Assembly (NCBI GenBank): GCA_016462625.1
Contig: JAEMSV010000002.1
Coordinates: forward strand, 1-64,000
Length of the DNA stretch: 64,000 nt
Direction of reading: 5' to 3'
From: Solirubrobacteraceae bacterium
GTDB taxonomy: Bacteria > Actinomycetota > Thermoleophilia > Solirubrobacterales > Solirubrobacteraceae
Made by a program: the position numbers and the translations under genes. The notes under the pieces are model-generated. The model had not been told where the DNA came from and ran no database searches. It saw only the letters and a list, made by a program, of their open reading frames with translations. Each line of letters begins with the position of its first letter. Positions within the stretch are counted from its first letter, which is position 1. This document shows positions 17,323-25,014 of this stretch, piece by piece.

Positions 17323-17961
17323 TTAGACCAGCGCGGCGACGCGCTCGCGCACCGAGCTGGCGACGTCGGTCACCGGGGCGACGACCGGCTCGAGGTCGGC
17401 CTGGAAGCTCTTGACCTGGGTCTCAAGCTTCGCGCGGTTCTCCTCGACCGTCTTCTCGACCGTCGTGCGGCGCTCGCGCAGCTCGCGCTCGACGCGCGTG
17501 CGGGCCTTGGTGAGCTCCCGCTCGACGTCCTTGCGGGCCTTCGTGCCGCGCTTCTCGTACTTCGTCAGGCGTGTCGCGTCGAGGCCCGACGCGCGCAGGT
17601 CCTTGACGGTGTCGACGACCGCGTCACGGGCGGTCAGCGCCACGCCGACCTGGACGAGCACGACCTTCTCGGCGATCTCCGTGGCGACCTCGGCACGGGA
17701 CTTGAGGTCAAGCGCCTGCGCCTCAGCGGACTTCTTCGCGGCGGTGGCCGGCTTGCCCTCGTTGGCGGCGCGGGTCGCGGCGGCCTTCTTGCCGGCGGCG
17801 CTGCGGCTGGTGGTCTTCGACGGGGATGCGGCCTTCGCGGCGGCGCCGCCGGTGCGCTTGGCGGTGCGCGTTGCAGCGGTCTTCGCGCTCTTCGTGGTAG
17901 CGCGCGCGTTGGCAGCGGTCGCCTTGACGGCGGGCTTGGGGGAGGGCGTGGTTTCGGCCAT
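17323..17961 (-). CDS. Lys/Ala-rich histone-H1-like protein with coiled coil
   Basis: The 212-residue protein has a disordered N-terminal 85 residues made of Lys/Ala/Thr/Ser repeats (AVKATAANARATTKSAKTAA) like histone H1 or bacterial HU tails, suggesting nucleic-acid or polyanion binding. Residues about 95-135 form a helix (EIAEKVVLVQVGVALTARDA). The rest is a charged coiled coil (KARKDVERELTKARTRVERE). The C-terminal half also resembles phasin-like granule proteins. ATG 17961 follows AGGAG. The specific role is unknown. Confidence 0.75.
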   Translation of the reverse strand: MAETTPSPKPAVKATAANARATTKSAKTAATRTAKRTGGAAAKAASPSKTTSRSAAGKKAAATRAANEGKPATAAKKSAEAQALDLKSRAEVATEIAEKVVLVQVGVALTARDAVVDTVKDLRASGLDATRLTKYEKRGTKARKDVERELTKARTRVERELRERRTTVEKTVEENRAKLETQVKSFQADLEPVVAPVTDVASSVRERVAALV

Positions 17962-17975
17962 GGCTCCTGGGAGGG

Positions 17976-17992
17976 TTAGTTATTAGAACTAA
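17976..17992. promoter_or_regulatory. AT-rich inverted repeat upstream of the Lys/Ala-rich gene
   Basis: TTAGTT and AACTAA are separated by ATTAG, in an AT-rich island (about 17976-18000) that stands out from the GC-rich surroundings. It lies 15 bases upstream of the minus-strand start at 17961 and probably contains its promoter or an operator. Confidence 0.4.
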
Positions 17993-18132
17993 GTTTGTAC
18001 AGCGAGGCTACCCCGCGAACGTATGTTTGTAAACCGGAGCGTCGCACGGGTTACACGAGCTGGCCGGGAGGTCCACCGGCCTGCTGCACCCGGGCCATTC
18101 CCGCGCGCGGGGCCCGCTGGCAGCCTGCTGTG

Positions 18133-19293
18133 ATGGCCTCGGCGACTCAGGACCTCCAAGCGCTGGCCCATCAGGGACGGCTCCGCCTCGACGGCATCGT
18201 CGACGACCTCATGGAGCGCCAGCGGCGCGAGGTCCCGGAGTTCTTCGTCACCGACGACCCGGCCTACGTGGCGGCGATCCGGCGCAGCACCCACGAGAAC
18301 TCCGAGCTGATGCTCGACGCGATCGGCCGGGTGGGTCACGTCCCGCGCGCGCTGGGCAGCGGGCCGAGGCTCGAGGCGAACCTCGCCGCCCAACACGGCG
18401 CGTCCGTCGATGCGCTCCTGCGGACGTACCGGCTCGGCCAGCATGCGATGTTCGAGCACGTCCTCGACGACATCGCGACCGGGGCGTACGACGACCTCGC
18501 GCGGCCGACCGAGGCGCTGCGCGGCGTCACGCACCGGCTCTACGAGTACATGGAGGCGGTCATGCCGCTCGTCGCGCGCGAGTTCGCCGACGAGCGCGAG
18601 CGCCTCTCCGACAGCCCGCACCTGCAGGAGCTCCGGCGCGTGCAGGCCGTCCTCGCCGGACAGCCGCCGCTCGGCCTCGACTATCCGACCGACGCCACGC
18701 ACGTCGCGGTCGTCGCGACCGGGCCCGCGCTGGCGCCGCTGCGGTCGGTGGCCGAGGCGCTGGGAGTCCCGCTGCTCGCCGTCACCAGCACGAGCGACCG
18801 CTGGTGGGCGTGGATGCCCGCCGAGGCCGCCGACGAGGTCGCCACGAGACTCCGGCGTGAGGGGCTCGACGGACCGGCCGGCATCGGCGGCCCGTGCCCG
18901 GGCGTCGGAGGATTCCGGCTCGCCCACCGGCAGGCGCAGGTCGCCTGGCAGGTCAGCACGGCGCGGGGCGGCGGCGTGGTCGTCGTCCGCGACGCGGCGC
19001 TCGAGGCGCTCGCGCTGGGCGACCAGGACCTCGCGCGTGAGCTGGTCCGGGCCGAGCTCGGCGGGCTGGCCGCCAACGACGAGCGCAGCCTGCGGCTCCG
19101 CGGCACGCTCAGCGCGTGGTTCTCCGAGCACGAGAGCGTCGCGGCGACCGCCGCGACGCTGCGCGTCGCGCCGCGCACGGTCACGTATCGGCTGCGCCGG
19201 GCCGAGTCGATGCTCGGGTACGCCATCGCCGATCGGCGCGCGGAACTCGAGACCGCACTGCGGCTGCAGCGGCTGTTCGAAGCCTCAACGTGA
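18133..19293 (+). CDS. PucR/CdaR-type helix-turn-helix regulator
   Basis: From ATG 18133 (preceded by an in-frame GTG) the product has 386 residues. The C-terminal 70 residues are a PucR-type HTH (VAATAATLRVAPRTVTYRLR). The N-terminal half matches the helical DUF4072/RsbT-co-antagonist-like region seen in actinobacterial PucR relatives, and the middle resembles the GGDEF-like CdaR domain. It is a DNA-binding activator or repressor. The convergent amine oxidase/permease unit is the nearest candidate target, since PucR-family proteins often control nitrogen catabolism; this link is inference. Confidence 0.82.
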   Translation: MASATQDLQALAHQGRLRLDGIVDDLMERQRREVPEFFVTDDPAYVAAIRRSTHENSELMLDAIGRVGHVPRALGSGPRLEANLAAQHGASVDALLRTYRLGQHAMFEHVLDDIATGAYDDLARPTEALRGVTHRLYEYMEAVMPLVAREFADERERLSDSPHLQELRRVQAVLAGQPPLGLDYPTDATHVAVVATGPALAPLRSVAEALGVPLLAVTSTSDRWWAWMPAEAADEVATRLRREGLDGPAGIGGPCPGVGGFRLAHRQAQVAWQVSTARGGGVVVVRDAALEALALGDQDLARELVRAELGGLAANDERSLRLRGTLSAWFSEHESVAATAATLRVAPRTVTYRLRRAESMLGYAIADRRAELETALRLQRLFEAST

Positions 19294-19375
19294 GCAGCCC
19301 GCCGCCGGCCAGCAAGGCGGGACCGGCGGCGAGCAGCTCCTCTGCGGGCAAGCCTGAGACGTGAGCCAGGAACAC
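19181..19375 (-). CDS. Possible small membrane peptide after the amine oxidase
   Basis: A GTG one base beyond the amine oxidase stop opens a frame beginning FLAHVSGLPAEELLAAGPAL and then LAGGGLLTLRL, an amphipathic and membrane-helix-like start. After about 35 residues the frame becomes an Arg-rich shadow of the convergent PucR-like gene. Either a peptide of about 64 residues overlaps that gene antisense, or the start is coincidental. Coupling to the oxidase stop argues for translation. Confidence 0.3.
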   Translation of the reverse strand: MFLAHVSGLPAEELLAAGPALLAGGGLLTLRLRTAAAAAVRSRVPRADRRWRTRASTRPGAADT

Positions 19376-19376
19376 G

Positions 19377-21341
19377 TCAGTGGCACGAATGCCCGGAGTG
19401 CTTGGGCGCGGAGGGCGGCATGTCCAGCGACGGGTTGCCGTTGAAGAACCCGGACGGCTTGAGCTTGAAGCCGAGGTGGTGGACCGGCATCACCGGCCAG
19501 TCCTCCATGCGCACCACGTGGTGGGCGCCGAACGAGTACCAGACGACGACATCCTCGTTGTCGACCGGCCGGTCGGCGGCGGTCCACGCCGGCAGACCTG
19601 CCCCACCCGGGTGCTGGTTGGGGTAGTCGCCGGCGGGGTACCGCTCGCCGGGGTCGTACGGCGTGACCCACAGGTGCTTCTGGGCGAACGCGCCGCGCTG
19701 GCCCCAGATCCCGTCGGGGTGGTTCATGGCGAAGACGTTCTCTCCCGGCATGAGCTTGTAGGCCGTCGGCTCGCCGATCGCGTTCTCGACGCCCGGGTTC
19801 TCGATCTTCCAGAAGCGGCCCTTGGTCGGATCGACGACCCGCTGGGCCTGCTGCTCGGATTCGAGGACCGTCCTCTCCGTCTTCCAGTACGAGCCGATCG
19901 GGTTGTCCGGGCCCATCGGCTCCGGCACCGAGTCGACCTCGACCACCCGGTTCTGCGGGCCGTCGACCTCCATGTCCAGCCGCACGCTGAAGAAGTGCTG
20001 GTGGTGCGGGCCGTAGAGGCCGGGCGCGAGCACCTGGCCGTACGGCGTGGTCTCGCCGACCGGCAGCGCGTTCGTCGTGAGGCAGCCGGTGAGCTTGACC
20101 TCCAGCTCGATCGTCCCGTCCGTGTACAGGTGCCAGAAGAACCCGTACTCGTAGTTGCCGACCGTGCAGATCGTCGAGACGACGAGCCGGCGCAGGCGGC
20201 GAACCTCGACCTTCTCGGTGCGGAAGTCCGTGTGCTTCCAGCCGATCCCGTAGTCCTCCTCGTGCATGCAGATGGCGTTCGGGATCACCACCGGGCTGCC
20301 GTCCTGGTCGTTGACGACGCCGTCGAAGTACTTGATCTCACCGAGGCAGTCGCAGCCCAGCTCCAGCGGGTTTGCCAGCCAGCCGATCCCGTACTCGCCC
20401 ATGTCGAAGACGTTCTTCGTCGACTGCGTCGGCTGCGGGTCGGCGTACGGGATGTACATCTCCGCGATCGACGCGCGGTGGCAGATCGGCCGCAGCGTGC
20501 CGCCGTCGTTGTAGGCGATGTCGTAGAGGACGAGCGCCTCGCGGGAGTTGAAGCCGATCCGCAGCTGCCACTTCTGCCACTCGACGAGGCTGCCGTCGAC
20601 GGTGAAGCTCGCACCCTCCGGCTGGGTGATGTCGATCGGCTTGACGTCTTCGCGCAGCCCCGTGATCGCCGGGACGTTGTTCTCGTCGCCGACCGCGAGG
20701 TCGGGGGCGTAGTTGCCGCTCTTGGGCGGCAGAGGAACCACGCCGTGGTCGATGACCTCCACGACCTCCATCGCGTCGAGGTCGACCACCACCTGGAGCC
20801 CTTCGATGGGCCGGGCGTAGCCGTTGTCGTCGGCGTCGCCCTGGCGCACCCAGGTCAGCGGGCGGCAGATGCGGCGGTTGCTCGGGTGGTCGTCCGGGCC
20901 GAGGTATCCCGAGGACCACGGGTCGAGCATGCACATCTCGACGTCCGTGACGCCGCGCTTGGCGATCGCCTCGCGCCACTCCGGGCTGGCGCGGACGACG
21001 TCCTCGCACGCCATGAACTCCTCGAACGTGATCGAGGCCTGCACGCCCTCCATCAACTCGTAGCGGACGACGTCGGCCTCGCTGAGCGAAACGACCGCCT
21101 CGTACGTCCCCTTCGTCTCGCGGTTGCGCAGGACGATGAACGCCTCGCGCGGGACGGGGTCGCCCTCGCTCCATTCCCGCACGCGGGACTTGTGCGGCTC
21201 GTGCAGCACGATGGAGACGAAGCGCGCCTCGTCGCCGAGGCCCTGGACCTCCTTGAGGATCCGGGCGGCCTCGGTGATCTCCTCGCCCGTGAGCGAGTCC
21301 AGCGGATGGGTGCCCGTGGGGGCAGCGGTGAGTGGATTCAT
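19377..21341 (-). CDS. Copper/topaquinone primary-amine oxidase
   Basis: The 654-residue enzyme has the copper amine oxidase layout: N2/N3 domains then the catalytic beta-sandwich. The topaquinone precursor Tyr is in TVGNYEYGFFW (NYD/EY motif), two copper His are in GPHHQHFFSVR (HxH), the third near the C-terminus in MPVHHLGFKLKPSGF, and the catalytic-base region is LVLYDIAYNDGG. It oxidises primary amines to aldehyde, ammonia and H2O2. No signal peptide is visible, so it is probably cytoplasmic. Its ATG is 4 bases after the permease stop, so uptake and oxidation of an amine are co-expressed. Confidence 0.93.
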   Translation of the reverse strand: MNPLTAAPTGTHPLDSLTGEEITEAARILKEVQGLGDEARFVSIVLHEPHKSRVREWSEGDPVPREAFIVLRNRETKGTYEAVVSLSEADVVRYELMEGVQASITFEEFMACEDVVRASPEWREAIAKRGVTDVEMCMLDPWSSGYLGPDDHPSNRRICRPLTWVRQGDADDNGYARPIEGLQVVVDLDAMEVVEVIDHGVVPLPPKSGNYAPDLAVGDENNVPAITGLREDVKPIDITQPEGASFTVDGSLVEWQKWQLRIGFNSREALVLYDIAYNDGGTLRPICHRASIAEMYIPYADPQPTQSTKNVFDMGEYGIGWLANPLELGCDCLGEIKYFDGVVNDQDGSPVVIPNAICMHEEDYGIGWKHTDFRTEKVEVRRLRRLVVSTICTVGNYEYGFFWHLYTDGTIELEVKLTGCLTTNALPVGETTPYGQVLAPGLYGPHHQHFFSVRLDMEVDGPQNRVVEVDSVPEPMGPDNPIGSYWKTERTVLESEQQAQRVVDPTKGRFWKIENPGVENAIGEPTAYKLMPGENVFAMNHPDGIWGQRGAFAQKHLWVTPYDPGERYPAGDYPNQHPGGAGLPAWTAADRPVDNEDVVVWYSFGAHHVVRMEDWPVMPVHHLGFKLKPSGFFNGNPSLDMPPSAPKHSGHSCH

Positions 21342-21345
21342 AGCT

Positions 21346-22929
21346 CTAGGCCCCCGCCGGCTCGAACGGCCCGCCGGCGTGCAGGCGTTCGTGGACGCTT
21401 GCGTCGTCGTGCTCGAAGCTGCCGATGTTGTCGTAGCGGTCCTTCGCCCCGTACTTGAAGGCGAAGGCCAGGACGACGCCCGCGACGAACATCGCGGTGC
21501 ACACCCAGGGCAGGTACTTGATGAACGGCACGTCCCCCGCAGCGGACAGGTCGGCCCGGTACTTGATCAGCAGGTAGCAGGCGCCGAGCATCAGGAGCGT
21601 GCCGAGGATCGGCGCGATCAGCGTCTTCCAGGGGTGGAACCCGTCCTTGGCGTCGGTCAGGAAGAACCGGATGATCGCGACGCTCGCGAGCGCCTGGACG
21701 AACAGGATCCCGAGCACGCCGAGCAGCGGGCTCCAGGTGCCGAGCTTCAGGAGCGACGCCTCCGTCGACGAGTCGTAGATCGTGAAGCCCAGCATGTACA
21801 GGCCGACCATCGCCGTCACGGCCAGTGACGCGACGTGCGGGCTGTGCCGCGTCGGGTGCGTCTTGCCGAGCACGCTCGGGAGGGCTCGCTCGCGAGCGAG
21901 GCTGTAGAGGTAGCGCGCGCTCGTGTTGTAGAAGGCCATCGCGCAGGCGAACGAGCCGGTGACGATCAGCGCCTGGAAGGCCGTGGTCAGGCCGCCGCCC
22001 ACGTACGAGTCGGTGATGGGGTAGAACGGCGACGCGATCTCGCCGGCGAAGTAGCTCCCGACGCCGGCGCCGACCCCCTCGGTGCCCCAGGCGATCACGA
22101 ACACCCAGCTGATGAAGATGTAGAAGAGGCCGAGCCCGATGACCGACCCGTACGTCGCGGTCTTCGCGATCTTCTTCGGGTCGCGGGACTCCTCGGCGTA
22201 GTTCGGCGCCATCTCGAAGCCGACCCACGACCAGAAGGCCCCGAAGATCGCGATGCCGACGGCCGACGCGCCGAACGCGGAGACCGCGGTCTCGTTGTCG
22301 AACAGCTCCACCGGGTTCAGCGGCGCGAGCGTCAGGCCGTTCTCACCGCCCTGCACGATGACCGCCACGGCGAGGATCGTGAGAATGATGATCTCGCCGC
22401 AGAGCGCGACGCCGAGGATCTTCGCGCTCGTCTCGATGTGGAAGAACGCGAAGGCCGAGATGATCGCCAGCCCGAGGAACGAGTAGAACCAGCCGGGCAG
22501 ATCGAGCCCCGTCCACTCGTTGATCGTGGTGGACGCGAAGAAGCCGAGCGAGCCCATGACGGCCGCCGCGAAGATGATGTAACAGAGGGCGATCAGGATC
22601 GCCGCGCCCATCCCGAGCTCCTTCCCGAGCCCGCGCGTGACGAACGTGTAGAAGCCGCCGGCGGCCGTCACCCGCTGGCTCATCTCGATGTACCCGACGC
22701 TGAAGATCGTCAGCGCGATCGTCGCGACGAGAAACGCCGCGGGTGCCGCGAACCCGCTGCCGAGCACCGTGATCGGGACGTTGAACATCATCGCGGCGAG
22801 CGGCGCCGCGCCGGTGACGATGCAGAACAGGACCGACGTCAGGCCGAGCGCGCCGGGCGCCAGCTTGTGCGTCGGCGCCGGTGCGGTCTGCGGCATGGCC
22901 GCGCCGGGCGGCTGGGCGATCGTGCTCAT
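21346..22929 (-). CDS. APC-family amino acid/polyamine permease
   Basis: This permease of about 527 residues has 12 or more predicted membrane helices. Helix 1 carries the APC substrate-binding loop (LGLTSVLFCIVTGAAPLAAM), and the conserved GGFYTFVTRGLGKELGMG follows helix 2. ATG 22929 is chosen over the in-frame TTG 22932. It is the upstream gene of a two-gene unit with the amine oxidase, so the likely cargo is a primary amine such as a biogenic amine or polyamine; that is inference from context. Confidence 0.9.
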   Translation of the reverse strand: MSTIAQPPGAAMPQTAPAPTHKLAPGALGLTSVLFCIVTGAAPLAAMMFNVPITVLGSGFAAPAAFLVATIALTIFSVGYIEMSQRVTAAGGFYTFVTRGLGKELGMGAAILIALCYIIFAAAVMGSLGFFASTTINEWTGLDLPGWFYSFLGLAIISAFAFFHIETSAKILGVALCGEIIILTILAVAVIVQGGENGLTLAPLNPVELFDNETAVSAFGASAVGIAIFGAFWSWVGFEMAPNYAEESRDPKKIAKTATYGSVIGLGLFYIFISWVFVIAWGTEGVGAGVGSYFAGEIASPFYPITDSYVGGGLTTAFQALIVTGSFACAMAFYNTSARYLYSLARERALPSVLGKTHPTRHSPHVASLAVTAMVGLYMLGFTIYDSSTEASLLKLGTWSPLLGVLGILFVQALASVAIIRFFLTDAKDGFHPWKTLIAPILGTLLMLGACYLLIKYRADLSAAGDVPFIKYLPWVCTAMFVAGVVLAFAFKYGAKDRYDNIGSFEHDDASVHERLHAGGPFEPAGA

Positions 22930-23056
22930 CAAGGCTTCCTGGTCCGGAGTGCAGTGGACACAGGGTCGGGCCGCGGCGGCCCTCCCGGTTCGTGCGAGAG
23001 GTCGGAGATCCGGCTCGGGCCGGTGGACGGCCGGGCCAGTCGGGGCCTGCGGGTTG

Positions 23057-23079
23057 CCGCCGCGCGCAAGCCGCGGCGG
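23057..23079. terminator. GC hairpin between DUF2342 gene and permease
   Basis: CCGCCGCG (23057-23064) and CGCGGCGG (23072-23079) form an 8-base stem with a 7-base loop in the 174-base gap 22930-23103. It lies just downstream of the DUF2342 gene, which ends at 23104 on the minus strand. No other feature is evident in this gap. Confidence 0.4.
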
Positions 23080-23103
23080 GGGCGTTGCCTCCGGGGGCAG
23101 CCC

Positions 23104-24126
23104 TCAGGCGACGCGGGCGCGCCAGGCCGACGCGTCGGCCAGCTCGGCGGCGGTGGGGATCGCCTCGGGCTCGCTCCACGCGCGAGAGAGCAGCTCGACC
23201 CCGCCCAGCTCCACGACCGTGTCGCAGAAGGCGCGGCCTTCCTCGTACTGGCGCATCTTCAGGTCCAGGCCGAGCAGCCGGTCGACGAAGCGCAGGAGCC
23301 CCGAGCGCTCGGCGCGGCGGCGATCCAGCGCGGCGCGCAGGTCGGCGACGTTCGGCACCAGATCGCTCGCGACGACGTCCATCGCCCACTCGGCGTGGCC
23401 CTCGACGAGCGCCATCGTCGCCTGTACCTGATCGAGAACCTCGCCGCGGGCCGAACCCAGCAGCGTCGCGAAACCACCCTCGCGGACGGCGTCGACCGCG
23501 CCTTTCAGATCCTCCATCGACGGAATCCGGAGCAGCGCGCCCCAGTCGACATCGATATCCAGCGAATCGAGGAGCTCGTGCAAGAGTCCCGAGAGGTGCG
23601 GGCGCAGCCAGGTGACCGAGGAGAACTGGACCGCGTGTGTGACCTCGTGCAGCGCGATCCAGGTGAGCATCTCGCCGTGGTCGGCGTCGAGCCGCTCGGC
23701 GGCCGCGGCGATGTTGGGCGCAACGAACAGCAGCCGCGCGGGGACGTCGGGATCCGTGAGCGTCAGGTCGTACTGGCCGAGCACCCGGTTGGCGACCAGG
23801 CCGAGCAGCGCGCCTGCCTCGGCGGTCGCGATCCCCGCTGCCGCGGCGCGCAGCGGCCCGGACAGCGGGCCGCCATCACCGCCGGCCCTGTCACCGAGCG
23901 GCTGGAGCAGCCGCGACAGGCTCACCGCGTTGGCCTTGGCCCACGCCTCGCGGTCGATCCACTCCGGCGGCGGCAACGCCTGTGCCGGCGTCATGCCGGT
24001 CGCGCCGACGATCCGGTCGCGCGCGGTGTCGCAGACGGTGATCAGGTCCACGGGCGGGATGCCGGTCTCCCCGGCGCCGCCGGCGAGGGTGATGGCCATC
24101 TTGGCGGCGAGGTTGGGATCGAGCAC
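23104..24126 (-). CDS. Zinc-dependent metalloprotease-like protein (DUF2342, F420-associated family)
   Basis: From GTG 24126 the product has 340 residues and contains HEVTH at 160-164 (HExxH zinc site) within MLTWIALHEVTHAVQFS. This is the hallmark of the DUF2342/zinc-dependent metalloprotease family that tracks with coenzyme F420 in Actinobacteria. The N-terminal NLAAKMAITLAGG matches the family start, so GTG 24126 is preferred over ATG 24099. Proteolytic activity is unproven for the family. It follows the inositol-monophosphatase family gene by 11 bases and is likely co-transcribed. Confidence 0.85.
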   Translation of the reverse strand: MLDPNLAAKMAITLAGGAGETGIPPVDLITVCDTARDRIVGATGMTPAQALPPPEWIDREAWAKANAVSLSRLLQPLGDRAGGDGGPLSGPLRAAAAGIATAEAGALLGLVANRVLGQYDLTLTDPDVPARLLFVAPNIAAAAERLDADHGEMLTWIALHEVTHAVQFSSVTWLRPHLSGLLHELLDSLDIDVDWGALLRIPSMEDLKGAVDAVREGGFATLLGSARGEVLDQVQATMALVEGHAEWAMDVVASDLVPNVADLRAALDRRRAERSGLLRFVDRLLGLDLKMRQYEEGRAFCDTVVELGGVELLSRAWSEPEAIPTAAELADASAWRARVA

Positions 24127-24137
24127 CGCGTACGACG

Positions 24138-24998
24138 CTAGTGCGCGTCGGCGGCGGGAATCTCGGCGAGCTGGTCGAGCGCCTGCTGGGTGCGGGCGGC
24201 GACGACCGGAGCGTGCGGGTGCAGATCGAGCGGCGCGCTCAGGGGGCCGCCGGGCATGCCGGGGAAGGCGACGAGCCCACCGCTCTCGCGGACGATCAGC
24301 TGCGCGGCCGCGGCATCGACCGCGCGGCAGCGCCACAACGACACGGCGCCGTCGACGCGGGTCGTCGCGACCTGGCAGAGCGTGATCGCGATCGAGCCGA
24401 GCGCGCGGATCCGGTGCACGTGACGTTCCAGGCCAGGGAGCGACTGCGCGATCCACCGCGGGTCGGCCGACTCGATCGCGACGAGCTCGAGCCGGTCGTG
24501 GATGTCGCGGCGCTCGGGCGGCGGGTCGGTGATCAGGACGTCGTTGTGCCGGGCGCCCTCGCCGCGCCATGCCGACCACTCCTCGCCCGCGCCGATGTCG
24601 GCGACGAAGCCGAAGACGACGTCGGCCATGGTCGGACCCTCGGCGACCGCGATCGAGATCGCGTGGTGCGTGATGCCGCGTTTCGCGTTCAGCGAGCCGT
24701 CGATCGGATCGATGACGACGAGGACGTCGGGATCGCCGTAGTCGACGACGCCGCGCTCCTCGCTGACCGCCGTGAATCGCGCCCCGTCGGCGTGCAGCTT
24801 GTCGAGCTCGACGAAGACGGCGTCCTCGGCGGCAGAGTCGATGACCAGGGTCTGATCGCCGCCCTCACCGCGGGTGCCGGTCTCCGCGACGCGCTCGCGG
24901 CTGGTCGGATGCTCGACCAGGACCGCCCGCAGCCCGTCCGCGGCCCGACGGCATGCGCCGAGCCAGTCGGCGGTCAACGTTGCGGAGCCTGTGGGCAT
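24138..24998 (-). CDS. Inositol monophosphatase family phosphatase
   Basis: From ATG 24998 the product has 286 residues with the IMPase/FBPase metal motifs: Glu in FTAVSEERG, VVIDPIDGSLNAKRG (DPIDGS), and the C-terminal RAVDAAAAQLIVRESGG (normally WDxAAG). It hydrolyses a sugar or inositol phosphate using Mg2+. ATG 24998 is chosen because a TAGTAT -10 box ends exactly 7 bases upstream, indicating a leaderless mRNA; ATG 25007 is the alternative. It is divergent from the helicase gene and shares the same -10 region. Confidence 0.85.
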   Translation of the reverse strand: MPTGSATLTADWLGACRRAADGLRAVLVEHPTSRERVAETGTRGEGGDQTLVIDSAAEDAVFVELDKLHADGARFTAVSEERGVVDYGDPDVLVVIDPIDGSLNAKRGITHHAISIAVAEGPTMADVVFGFVADIGAGEEWSAWRGEGARHNDVLITDPPPERRDIHDRLELVAIESADPRWIAQSLPGLERHVHRIRALGSIAITLCQVATTRVDGAVSLWRCRAVDAAAAQLIVRESGGLVAFPGMPGGPLSAPLDLHPHAPVVAARTQQALDQLAEIPAADAH

Positions 24999-25004
24999 CC
25001 AGGC

Positions 25005-25011
25005 CATACTA
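25005..25011. promoter_or_regulatory. Back-to-back -10 boxes between IMPase-like and helicase genes
   Basis: The 7 bases CATACTA read as CATACT on the plus strand and TAGTAT on the minus strand. On the minus strand 7 bases separate the box from ATG 24998. On the plus strand 4 bases separate it from ATG 25015 and 7 from GTG 25018. Both genes would be leaderless. The same arrangement occurs at 48330-48336. Confidence 0.5.
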
Positions 25012-25014
25012 GGC

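Noticed and set aside
19380..21458. 692-residue plus-strand open frame
   Set aside because: It is antisense to the copper amine oxidase and has Arg/Val/Asp-rich shadow composition with no motif.
21835..24141. 768-residue plus-strand open frame
   Set aside because: Shadow of the permease and DUF2342 genes; composition is Arg/Glu/Ala repeats with no domain.
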